64,000 nt of DNA from Notospermus geniculatus. Its lineage: Eukaryota; Nemertea; Pilidiophora; Heteronemertea; Lineidae. Where the stretch lies: the NCBI GenBank assembly GCA_002633025.1, contig NMRB01000178.1:414318-478317 (forward strand), read 5' to 3'. Within the stretch, counting starts at the first letter, position 1; the number at the start of each line of letters is the position of its first letter. Both the position numbers and the translations under genes were made by a program. Under the pieces are notes generated by a model that saw only the letters and a program-made list of their open reading frames with translations, was not told where the DNA came from and did no database searches. Below are positions 55,433 through 64,000 of this stretch, piece after piece.

Positions 55433-55834
55433 GTCACGGCAATTGTTGGTGCTGCTACTTTTTCTGCCGCTAATTATGGGTTTAGTCAAATACGTAAGGA
55501 TACTTTTGGAGAAGAAACAAAACGACATGCTTTAAATATGGAAAAAGTACAGGAAGATAGAGATGAATGGGAAGAACGAAGAAAGCAGGTAATAGATTTC
55601 GCAAACCTTCAAATGAAGAGAGAACAAGAAGCGGGTCGTACTTTTAGAGCCGCAAGTAAATCTTTAGAGTTGTACAATGAAATATGGAATAAACAACATC
55701 CAGAAAATAAAATACAATTAGGTAAAGAACCACAATTAAGTGATTATTATACTCCTAGTCAGGAGATGAAGAATTGTGAATATTTATCTATTATTGGCAG
55801 TGTAGCTGCTACTGGTTATCTCCCCGCTTTTTGA
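55406..55834 (+). CDS. alanine-rich helical protein of the second Polinton-type element
   Basis: An ATG at 55406, overlapping the end of the nuclease gene, opens 142 codons. There is a hydrophobic Ala/Gly-rich N-terminus (ALAGAIVTAIVGAATFSAAN), a long charged helix (KRHALNMEKVQEDRDEWEER), a QEAGRTFRAASKSLELYNE segment and a KLSDFY-like LSDYYTPSQEM motif. I recall this arrangement in companion genes of Polinton-like capsid loci, but no biochemical role. The last residues and TGA (55832-55834) lie in a hairpin that may belong to a neighbouring repeat, so the true C-terminus is uncertain. Confidence 0.55.
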   Translation: MASALAGAIVTAIVGAATFSAANYGFSQIRKDTFGEETKRHALNMEKVQEDRDEWEERRKQVIDFANLQMKREQEAGRTFRAASKSLELYNEIWNKQHPENKIQLGKEPQLSDYYTPSQEMKNCEYLSIIGSVAATGYLPAF

Positions 55835-55850
55835 AAAAAGTCGGGGAGAT
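55818..55850. repeat. hairpin over the last stop codon of the rightward cluster
   Basis: ATCTCCCCG and CGGGGAGAT (plus an inner TTTTT/AAAAA) form a stem, with the TGA at 55832-55834 in the loop. It may act at the transcript end, or it may be the edge of the repeat that follows. Confidence 0.6.
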
Positions 55851-55859
55851 ATTGTTTTA

Positions 55860-56310
55860 CCCTCCACCGTCAGTCCGGCTGTCCGGCCGTCCGGCTGTCC
55901 GTCCGTCCGAAAGTGATATCTCCTCCTAGACCGTTCAACGGAGGAGCTTGAAACTTTGGTATGTATTAGGTACTCATCCACTATTGTGCACAACACTCTT
56001 GGAATTTCGATCCAACTCCCTGTCTTTCCACCAGGGGGCGTTATGTGAAAAACACATTTATGGTCATTACTCCTAAAGTAATTGTGATAAAGTGATGAAA
56101 TTTTGTGTGAAGGTTTATCTGTGACAGCTTCACAATATATCATAGGGGTTTTGACCTTGACCTAGTTTCAAGGTCACAGGGGTCAAACTTCGATAAAAAA
56201 ACAATGAGCCGTCCAAAAGTGATATCTCCTCCTTCACCGTTCAATGGAGGAGTTTGAAACATTGGTAGTATGTACTCATCCACTAATGTGCACAACACTC
56301 CCAACCCCCA
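55860..56310. repeat. two direct copies of a TATCTCCTCC repeat
   Basis: AAAGTGATATCTCCTCC...CCGTTCAACGGAGGAG occurs near 55912 and, diverged, near 56215. Both are followed by GTACTCATCCACTANTGTGC. A short GTCCGTCCG-type microsatellite precedes the first. Non-coding. Confidence 0.7.
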
Positions 56311-56346
56311 ATGTACTTCGATCGAACTCGGCCTCTTCCCACCAGG

Positions 56347-56663
56347 CAGGGTTTCCGCCAGGATTGTCAAGGAGGGGGGGGGGAAATTTCAAAAAAAATT
56401 TTTTTTTCAAAAAAAAATTTTTTCTTTCAAAACTTGGGGGGGTTAAAAATGGCCTCCAGAGTCATTTTTTACACTCCAAAATGCAATTCCTTCTGCATGA
56501 AAATTGCATTTGAAATGTGGCAAATTAAAGAAAAACACTACTGAAGTGAAAATAGTGATATTTGAAAAAGGTTAGTCTGCAAACTTGAGGGGGGATATCC
56601 CCTCCTTGAAATTTTTGAGGAGGGGATTCATCCCCCCATCCCCCCCCTCTGGCGGAAACACTG
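56347..56663. mobile_element. hAT-like MITE, copy 2 (inverted relative to copy 1)
   Basis: The ends CAGGGTTTCCGCCAGG and CTGGCGGAAACACTG bound a G-rich and A-rich interior that matches the reverse complement of 10950-11238. Confidence 0.7.
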
Positions 56664-56828
56664 CCAGGGTCAATATATGAAAGGTTAAGGAAAAATAACC
56701 ATGTCATTCATTACTTCCTGTCGAAAGCGGGAGGAGATATGCGATGGGCTTCCCATCGACATCTTTACAGTAATTTTGTAATCCATCATCTGATTTACGA
56801 TTTTTATAAAAACTTTCATTAGGTTTAT

Positions 56829-57335
56829 TTAACATTTTGAACAATGTTTAAAAGTAAAATCCTGTATTAATTTTTTAAAATTTTCTCTAACCTTATCCTG
56901 GCCCTCATCACCATTTAGAATAATTACGTTACAAGGTAAATGGTGTTGATTATTTATAAATACATTCTCATGGTAATCATGTAGTTTAGTTAGGTAATCC
57001 AAAGAAACATTTTGTTCTTTTGGTCTTCCTCTTTCTAACATTCTTTTGTAACATTTCTCTGGTTTAGTTCTTAGATAAACTATATAGTCTGGTTTAGTAA
57101 TATTTTTTTCATTTTGTATGAATTTCTGAAAAATATAATTATAATCATTATCATTTAAAATACCATCATTGTGAACCATTTTTGAGAATATAAATTGTGA
57201 AGAATATACACTTCTTTCCATTATTTTTAATTCATCAGTTATAAAATTATGGTTATCTATTAACGTTTCTTGAGCCATTAATTGGAAATCTTTGATATAT
57301 TTTTTGGGTTCTTTATACCATACAAGGGCAACTCC
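56829..57335 (-). pseudogene. deoxynucleoside kinase (herpes-TK/dNK family), N-terminus lost
   Basis: Minus-strand reading gives YKEPKKYIKDFQLMAQETLI, the ERS motif in IMERSVYSSQFIF, DGILNDNDYNYIF, then YLRTKPEKCYKRMLERGRP and LDYLTKLHDYHENVF. These are the dNK/TK2 core and lid region. This family phosphorylates deoxynucleosides to supply dNTPs. The N-terminal Walker A (GxxGxGKS/T) is missing: upstream of about 57335 the frame continues to 57437 in unrelated sequence, so the 5' part was replaced. A small inverted repeat spans its stop codon. It lies downstream of RING and polymerase on the same strand. Viral kinases of this type occur in several large DNA viruses. Confidence 0.75.
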
Positions 57336-57724
57336 ACTTGTGAGTAAAGTCGACTTTATAGTTGTACAGAGTAGAGCGTCTGTTATGCTCTTAAAAGAAA
57401 TCCTGTGCAACAATGTTTTGGTGTTGTGCTGAAACATCTGGAATCTACATTTGCAAATTTGTGCACTTTGAAAATATTCAGTCAGCCTATTTCATTTTAA
57501 CCCTCATTAAGGAACATTTTAATAATTTTTTTGAAAGTATTTTGCTACTGTTATTGTTTTAAATCAGGATTTTGGTTGTACCCTCGGATTAGTGCCCTGG
57601 AGCAATATAATTTGGTGAAACTTTGCCAGGATTGATTTTTCAGCTTTTTAGAGACATTTACATAATTAATAACAGAAGCAGCAATATTAAGATTATAAAA
57701 TACTCAATAAAATAAATAATTACC

Positions 57725-58021
57725 GCCAATTTTTCAGTTCGTGGAAATTACGTGGATATTCCGTTCACCCGCCACGTGTTTTCTAACCCGTGGAAACCAC
57801 GAGAATAACCATGTGGAAAAACTCGTGTAAATCTCGTCCTTTCTCCACGTGTTTTGGACCCCGTGGAAAACACATGGATATCTTGTGCTTTTTGCCACTA
57901 GTATTTTACCAGTAAAACTTGTGGCTAGGCACGCGTGGAATACACGTGGAAAACTGGGTCCCTCCCATGCAGCCACGAGTTTGCCAGTTGACCACGTGGT
58001 TGCCACGAGTCAATGTTATCA
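57725..58021. mobile_element. CACGTGGAA-rich MITE inside the RING gene
   Basis: Repeated CGTGGAAA, CACGTG and CCACGTG words fill the segment, which ends with TGTTATCAGGG at 58021. This matches the CCCTGATA-type ends at 21309 and 62478. The left boundary is not clear. It cuts off the RING gene's 3' end. Confidence 0.65.
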
Positions 58022-58349
58022 GGGAAACCGAAGATTCTGGATCTGTAGAATCAATATCTGCCCTACAATAAGGACAACGATCTACTCTTAAAAAACAATT
58101 AATGCAACAATTTTCATGTTTACAAGGGTAAAAAGTTATATTTGGTAAATTTGTATAGCATACAACACACAAATCGTCTTCTTCTTCTATAAATAAATTT
58201 CTTATGTCATAAAGAGCAGACTCAACTTCATCCTCTTCATGCATTACACGTTCCATAGACGTAATTGGTGTAACTGGCATTTGTGCACGTTGTTCTTGAA
58301 GAAGTCTTACATTCTCAAATAATATTTGGTGTTCAGATTGGTTGTCCAT
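58022..58349 (-). pseudogene. RING-finger protein (E3 ligase-like), 3' end truncated by a MITE
   Basis: From ATG 58349 (context GTTATATAAATGG) the minus strand encodes a helical N-terminus, an acidic stretch, and a C-terminal RING: CVVC, then FYPCKHENCCINC, then CPYC, followed by RADID. This cysteine/histidine order is the IAP-type RING usually placed at a protein's C-terminus. The frame enters a MITE just after SSVSL. Since the RING is complete, only a short tail may have been lost. Viral RING proteins often redirect host ubiquitin; that role here is inferred. Confidence 0.75.
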
Positions 58350-58599
58350 TTATATAACAAACATTTTATTCAAACTGTCAAGTGAGGATCACTATAGTCT
58401 ATAAAAGCTTCAAAATAAGTTCCAAATGGGATAGTAGTTTTACCATCACCTAAAATAAATCTTTTATCATCGAATGGATTTAAACTCCTTTTATTTATTT
58501 CCTCAACATACATATTATGTTTTTCTGACCTTAGTGTACGCATATCATGACTGAATCTTTTCTTGTCAAATAATGAAGTAAAATAATCTTTAAATGTTA

Positions 58600-59404
58600 T
58601 GGGTGGAATTCACCAAGGCATTTTATCTGTCGTTTAAGTGTTGTACGCGTACAAATGTGCTTGAGCACACGATCATTGCACACTTGAAGTTAAACAGCAA
58701 ATCAAAACATTGATTTATCTTGTGTGCGGACAACAAGCGTTTTTACGAACAAAAAAAAACTTAATCGGTCGTGAGGGTATGTTTATCTCCGCGACTAAAG
58801 CAGTTTTTTCGTTCCACGGTCCAATATTATTGTACAATATGGAGCCCAAAACAGGTGTCATCTGCTTCTGCATAATGGATGGAAGAAAGAGTAGCAATAA
58901 TTTTGACCATTTTGATCCTCATATTGTGGATAGGCCGCGTAATGCAGTGGTCATACTGTCATAAGGCAGTGGATACTTCGGCCATTTCGAAGAAAGTCAC
59001 TGTCAGTGATGGATCGAATGCTTGATTTGTTTGTTTTTCCCGCCATCTTATTGCCTCAATGAGGCCCATCTTCTGCTCCGCAGTGAAATTTTCAGCCCTC
59101 TTCGTTTTCCCCCGCATGCTGGCGGTGCGACCACTTGATCATCGGCTTATATTTATAGCCTGCGCCTAATGCGAGTTACGTGATTTCATTACGCGGATGA
59201 CATAATAATGATTTATAACAGGCGTTTATTGAGCGATTACACCAGTTTGTCCGTGTGCAGATAAAACAGCGATGATCGAGTGTTCTGAATCGCAATTTAA
59301 ACGGTAGTTTATCCGTCCGCGGACGACGGTAGTTTTTCCTCCGTTTATAAGATAATCGGTATTTAATTGCACGCACGATAAAATGCCTTGGTGAATTCCA
59401 CCCC
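58600..59404. mobile_element. PIF/Harbinger-like element with TTA target duplication
   Basis: The ends GGGTGGAATTCACCAAGGCA and the reverse complement of TGCCTTGGTGAATTCCACCCC match over about 27 bp. TTA flanks both sides (58597-58599; 59405-59407), the usual PIF/Harbinger target. Inside, a minus-strand ORF encodes a Myb/SANT-like start. It interrupts the polymerase gene. Confidence 0.75.
58959..59117 (-). pseudogene. Myb/SANT-like fragment inside the Harbinger element
   Basis: The minus-strand ATG at 59117 opens 52 codons (KTKRAENFTAEQKMGLIEAI) resembling the first helix of Myb/SANT-like proteins, the second protein of PIF/Harbinger transposons. The remaining helices are missing. Confidence 0.5.
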
Positions 59405-60361
59405 TTATGTTTTTTAACTACATGTTTACTTATTCCTTTTAATCGTTTAGCTTCTTCATTTTTTTCTGTACGGTAAGCATACATCTTACTTCTCAATGCT
59501 ATAAATTCTATCATTTCTTCACCAGCTAATTCATCCTTAAAATAACCCGGAACTTTCTTTTTGCTTGTATCATATAGCGAGTGTTCTTTCGGATAATTGC
59601 TGAAATCAAAATGACCTTTTAAATTGGTTAAATCCTTATCTAAATCATCGGTTTTCAGCTTTAGTACGAACGAATCAGTATCCTGATAGAGTAATTCTAT
59701 GTTTTTCTCACCGAAATATTGTTGTAGAGTTTCGTAATAGAATTTATACATCAATAATTTTGATAATTCTAAAACTGTTGCTCCTATGTAAATAGGTTTG
59801 TCAAATCTTATCGATGTTTTCCTCATTAGGATTGCGCATAGATCTTGGTCAAATATAATCTTTGAATCAAACTTAGGATTTGTTTGTAATTTTAAAGCTC
59901 TTTCATTATCGCTAACTAATTCCACTTCTTTTCTGTTCCTGATGTTTTCACAAGTTTTTCCATAAAATGCATTGTTCATCAATTTGAAATAGTCCTATTC
60001 GAAATCTGTTGTTGCTTCCATTCTCTGTTTAGTATTATGATCGATGTATGTTGAAAGCCATTGTCTTTGTTCAAATTCTATGATATAGTGAAACTTCTTT
60101 AGAATCATTCCTTGTTGTAAATAGAATTGTAGATTTCGATAATGTACTATATAATTTAATTTATCTTTTTGGGTTAGAATTAATTTATTTACTTTTGGTC
60201 TTTTCTCATCACCTAATATTTCTTTTTGGTAAGAACTTAATTCATCATCGGGTATAAATAGTGGTTCCGGGCAATACGGAAAATTTAGGGATTTAAATTT
60301 AATTGATGTTGGATATTCTAAATCTACTTCAAAACAGTAACCTATGGGTGAATCTTCGGGA

Positions 60362-60978
60362 ATGTGAAATAGAAATAGGGTTTCCAAGGTGAAAGACATT
60401 GCTTCCTACCAGAATCGAACCCACGAACCCTCGCATATGGCATCAATCGCCAGCACTCAGGGGCACACGCCTTAAACCACTAGGCCAAATCCCCATCTTC
60501 AGTAAAGATGGTTCAATGACCCGTGTTTAAACGAGGCGTCCATAAGTACCCTGCGAGTAGTCCAAACAATCTCCGAACCCAAACAGTTTTTATGTTATAC
60601 AGGGTCACAAATAGAGGAGATACAAGTAAAGAATGTGAAATAGAAATAGGGTTTCCAAGGTGAAAGACATTGCTTCCTACCAGAATCGAACCCACGAACC
60701 CTCGCATATGGCATCAATCGCCAGCACTCAGGGGCACACGCCTTAAACCACTAGGCCAAATCCCCATCTTCAGTAAAGATGGTTCAATGACCCGTGTTTA
60801 AACGAGGCGTCCATAAGTACCCTGCGAGTAGTCCAAACAATCTCCGAACCCAAACAGTTTTTATGTTATACAGGGTCACAAATAGAGGAGATACAAGTAA
60901 AGAATGTGAAATAGAAATAGGGTTTCCAAGGTGAAAGACATTGCTTCCTACCAGAATCGAACCCACGAACCCCCGGTG
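60362..60978 (-). mobile_element. tandem tRNA-derived SINE with 17-bp target duplication
   Basis: On the minus strand, units of 269 bp contain a tRNA-like head (GGATTTGGCCTAGTGGTTTA box A; GGTTCGATTCT box B) and a non-tRNA body. Two full heads (60492-60409 and 60762-60678) and one truncated head near 60972 give about 2.3 units. GGTGAATCTTCGGGAAT flanks the insert on both sides (60347-60363 and 60974-60990). It lies inside the polymerase gene. Confidence 0.85.
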
Positions 60979-61743
60979 AATCTTCGGGAATACTTAAAAT
61001 CTGTTCCTTTGTTACTTCAAAATCTGGGATATATTTTTTGAAATTCTTTTCGGGGAGATATTGCATCATTGCCCAACCGTATAAATTATTTGCATCGACG
61101 TATAATAGTTTATGATTTTCATCTGCCATTATTCCAGAAATTCCTCCTCTTATAGCTTTTTCAAATGTTAATAATGTATCATAATCTGTTAATAAATCTA
61201 AGTTTATATCCGTATATTTTAAACCAGGGATCAATTTCGAAATATTTTACATTAACTTCTCTGAATCTCTCAAATAAATGTGCTAATAATAAAACATCTG
61301 ATTTTAGGTATAAGTCTATAAATTCACCATGGTATACACATTTAAAATGATCCCATATTTCTTTAGCACTTTGATAAACTGATACTGGCTGCATCTCATT
61401 TTTAAGATCATCATAAAACATTTCAGGAGTTAAACTTGTTTCATTTATAACTTTCAAAAGAATTATAAAACGAATACGGAACAGATCCTTTTTTCCTTAA
61501 TAATTTAAAATCTTCTTCATTCGGATAAGCTTGTCTGGTTATTTTAAAATCATTATCAACCATTGATTTAGTACAATTATCTAAACTACCTTGTAAAAAT
61601 CTATATGAGTCTAAAAATCTTAAACAACCGAATTGGAATGAAATATAACACTCTGCAGTTTTAGCTAATATTTTAACTTGTTTGACAGTCTTTTTAGTTA
61701 GTGTTTTAACGAATAGATGTGCGTCATAGTTACTGAGGTTCAA

Positions 61744-61965
61744 ACTCCTCCACAGTGCCGTAATGCTTCATTACGACACTGCCCCCAGGTCCGGACTATT
61801 TCAGCGGAGGATCCTTTATTCCAATACATGAGAGGTTGGTTTGGGCCGAGAAAGCCGAGAAAGTTTCCTAGCTAACACAAGAGTCTCCGCTCGACCACTA
61901 CGTGGCGTGGCGGAGACTAATAAAACCAGTACTGCTCATAGTCAATCACGATCTGTTCTGCTTGA
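61744..61965. other. GC-richer insert between the zinc-finger gene and the polymerase
   Basis: Composition differs from the AT-rich neighbours. It contains CAGTGCCGTAATG/CATTACGACACTG and a GTCTCCGC...GCGGAGAC inverted pair. It replaces the expected polymerase N-terminus and cuts the end of the zinc-finger frame. Origin unknown. Confidence 0.5.
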
Positions 61966-62404
61966 CATTAGAAGAAATCCTACTACCCAACCAGTAAGAA
62001 ATGTTAAGTTGAGTTTTCTTTTCCTCATAAAATTTAGTCCAGTTTTGTAAATGTTTTTTAGTTTTACTATGTCTTGCAAGATTTGAAGGTGTAACATCAG
62101 TATTTTGAGTACCAGTACTACACACTTCACAACGAATTTTCCCTGATTGAACCGAGTTTGTGGGTTGCGGTGCAGGTATAGGTTGTGTAGGTATAGGCCG
62201 AATAGGTATCGGTCGAATAATTGGTGGTGTAGGTTGCGGAAGATCAGCGAGGTTAATACCCCCCGAAATTGCAATTGGTCGGTGTGGCTCTATAATTTCA
62301 TCTTGGTCCTCAGCTCTGCTGCCACTACGTGACATACTTTCAAAAAATCTTCCCATTATACTAAATTGTTTGTCAACATCGTTGTCCTTTTTCTTCTCCT
62401 CCAT
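61966..62404 (-). pseudogene. C2H2-like zinc-finger protein of the second Polinton-type element, 3' end replaced
   Basis: From ATG 62404 (context TTACTAAATAAATGG) the minus strand encodes a polar N-terminus, a proline/isoleucine repeat (RPIPIRPIPTQPIPAPQP) and one C2H2-type finger (CEVCSTGTQNTDVTPSNLAR followed by H and TKKH). I recall similar single-finger proteins encoded upstream of the polymerase in Polinton loci. After ISYWLG the frame enters the GC-rich insert. The finger looks intact (C, C, H, H spacing) and could bind nucleic acid. Confidence 0.6.
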
Positions 62405-62477
62405 TTATTTAGTAAAATTTTTGTTTAATTAAGTTTTTTTATGACCGAAACTGGTATCCATTCGTTAAATTTATCGC

Positions 62478-62830
62478 TACCCTGATAGCAAGGACACGTG
62501 GAAATTACGTGAAAAAAACGTGAATGCCTGACGTGGAAATCACGTCTAAAAAGTCGTAATTCCAACGTTGATCTGCTCATGGGAATCACGTGGTTAGCAC
62601 GTTGTTTCTTCACGTGAATATAACATGAATAAGACGTGTTTCCAACGTGACACGTTTCTGCAGTTCAATCATNATTCAATCATATGACGTTGTTTCCACG
62701 TGATTTCCACCTGTTTATCAACCAGTTTCCATTGCATTTTCAACCAGTTGTGGTGTCGGCTTTCAGCCAGTTTTCAACCAGTGAATTTTTTCACATTTTA
62801 CCTTCAAGTTTGATACTTCCAACTGCCCAT
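62478..62830. mobile_element. CACGTGGAA/TTTTCAACCAG-rich MITE upstream of the zinc-finger gene
   Basis: It begins CCCTGATAGCAAGGACACG and holds many ACGTG and TTTCAACCAG words, as in 20726-21309. A single N at 62673 sits inside a TTCAATCAT duplication, probably an assembly join. The right boundary is not defined. Confidence 0.6.
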
Positions 62831-62964
62831 TTGTGCAGATGGCAGGAGGGGTATTCCTGATGATCAAAAAACCCTGATCAGGGGACTCTGTTAGGCCGAG
62901 TCAGCCGCAACAGTGAAGTTGCTATACCACACTGAGGGTTGATGACGAAGGTTGTATTCAAATT

Positions 62965-63050
62965 TCTTGAAAACTTACGTGGTGTAGGTCACGCATTGTG
63001 TCCTAATATTTTAACACTGATGAAAATTATGAGGATAGTTCATGATACCA
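62965..63050. repeat. second copy of the 20726-20806 sequence
   Basis: TTTCTTGAAAACTTACGTGG through GATAGTTCATGATACCA matches 20724-20806 nearly base for base. Both copies lie beside CACGTG-type MITEs, so it probably belongs to the same repeat. Confidence 0.7.
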
Positions 63051-64000
63051 TAAAGGAATCAAACCATAAAGGTTCAACTCGGATTTCAGAGATCACATTT
63101 TAAAACTCGAAATATTGTATGAAATTCTTTACGTATTCCATCAAAATTAGTCTTAAAATAAAGGTATTGACCCTGTCTATCGAACACCGTTTATTTCATT
63201 CGATTCGACGCAGTCATTCCTGAGATATTCGCTCCTAAAGCAAGAAAACCGGCCCAATTTCCATATTTCTCCATTTAAACGATGAGTTTACTGCAGTGCG
63301 GTTTCCTGTAGTATCCGCTAGATGGCAGTATAATGGCTCAACCTCGTCCTCGCAAGTTAGCTACCTGGTATGAGGATAATTGTTTCTATTTATATCACAC
63401 ATCAACGAGTGGTCTGCTGCGTGCGTTCACCCTATGGCATTACTCCTTTCTAAGCCTATCAGAAAAATTAGGGCGGTCCTAAGGAAGGCAGTGAGGGGAG
63501 TGAATGACAGGTCTTAAAATACCTCACAGCAAATAATAGCCTCAGGAAACCTTTTGTAGTAGTAGTTGTGGCCACTTGTACAATGTTAATGCAATTAGGG
63601 GGTAATTACTCTTGCAGTAATCCTTAGTGTGACTGTATGGGGCAATACTCAGAGGTATATTGTATACAGGTTTGCAGAATTGTAGCATTATGGTGGGGTG
63701 GGATTTGAGCTTGAAGAAAAGCTGAAGTTTGACCTTTCTCAATGCTTCAAGCATAGAGAAAATCTGACTTCAATGAAAGTGTGGCTGGAGTCAGACCCTA
63801 GCATACCGCCCGTCTTGCGTACATAAAAAAGCTGGAGAATTAACCCTTGCAGTTCTGAAAATGCCCAATGCTTGGCTTTCTGACGAGTGTGTCAGTGAGA
63901 AAAAATGCAGAGATGAATTCAAATGAGATATCTAAAATCGCAATGGCTATTTGTACCGTCACGGTGCAAATAACGCCAAACCAGTTCTTTTTCACACCGT
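63051..64000. other. no gene recognised
   Basis: Only short frames, none with motifs; no repeat family identified within the window. Confidence 0.4.

Larger units (their letters stand above)
58375..61743 (-). pseudogene. Polinton family-B DNA polymerase (protein-primed type), multiply interrupted
   Basis: Minus-strand blocks follow the order of a protein-primed PolB. NLSNYDAHLF (Exo II, 61743 region) is followed by YLKSDVLLLAHLF (Exo III, about 61300). After a slip comes YVDANNLYGWAM (motif A, about 61110-61075). A SINE insertion at about 60362-60972 intervenes. Then YIVHYRNLQFYLQQGM and a TAG at 59995-59997 follow, NNAFYGKTCENIRNR (motif B) and YQDTDSF (motif C, two aspartates, about 59690). 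Lid and thumb sequence ends at the Harbinger insertion (58600-59404), and a C-terminal block LNPFDDKRFILGD completes it near 58375. Exo I and the N-terminus are missing. In Polintons this enzyme replicates the element from its ends. Catalytic motifs are kept, but at least two slips, one stop and two insertions destroy it. Confidence 0.88.

Noticed and set aside
60513-60966. Two identical 60-64-codon minus frames
   Set aside because: They are the same SINE body read in two tandem units, not genes.

Overview
This is a 64-kb piece of an animal nuclear genome. It has spliced host exons with GT..AG boundaries, tRNA-derived SINEs, CR1, Gypsy and BEL/Pao retroelement remains, many short inverted-repeat DNA transposons, and decayed Polinton/Maverick-type viral elements. 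Repeat types and base composition (frequent AGGCCTA and TACATGTA words) suggest a marine invertebrate or non-vertebrate deuterostome. I cannot name the species. One 925-base gap (18882-19806) and single Ns at 6818, 17883, 25305 and 62673 mark assembly joins.

Layout. (1) 1-6735: AT-rich, tightly packed rightward genes of a decayed Polinton morphogenesis module: a membrane protein, a penton/minor-capsid-like gene broken by a frameshift and a transposon, a proline-rich protein, a hydrophobic protein, a frameshifted jelly-roll-like gene, an intact major capsid gene, and a broken tail gene ending in a large hairpin. (2) 6840-18806: host sequence with two exons of an SLC6 neurotransmitter transporter (+), three in-phase exons of an unrecognised gene (-), many MITEs, a SINE, a CR1 tail and a RecQ-like helicase fragment. 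(3) 19807-22550: a long inverted-repeat element, then an isolated Polinton integrase (-) cut off inside its chromodomain by a MITE. (4) 22887-27820: a charged single-exon ORF (-) apparently split by a 4.3-kb element whose ends are palindromic minisatellites. (5) 28.6-47.1 kb: a mosaic of Gypsy and BEL/Pao remains and repeatedly duplicated, decayed genes that look viral. The clearest are a herpesvirus/NCLDV-type primase joined to a UL9-like helicase (38156-40569, -), a Fic-domain gene (42699-43389, -) and a possible TnpB/Fanzor relative (30545-31547, -). (6) 47.1-53.8 kb: internally duplicated BEL/Pao and SINE material, MITEs and a palindromic satellite. (7) 53838-62404: a second Polinton-like element. 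Its rightward half holds a capsid-like protein, a small membrane protein, a zinc-ribbon/HNH nuclease and an alanine-rich helical protein. Its leftward half holds a zinc-finger protein, protein-primed-type DNA polymerase B, a RING protein and a deoxynucleoside kinase.

How it fits together. The two Polinton-like blocks supply capsid, replication, integration and nucleotide-metabolism functions, but nearly every long gene is interrupted, so they are fossils. Later insertions can be ordered from target-site duplications: a tandem tRNA-SINE with a 17-bp duplication and a PIF/Harbinger element with TTA duplications both lie inside the polymerase. Two features recur in both viral blocks: a TAAATAAATG-like sequence over start codons, and inverted repeats at the stop codons that end gene clusters. 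All functional calls rest on reading motifs by eye; no searches were run.
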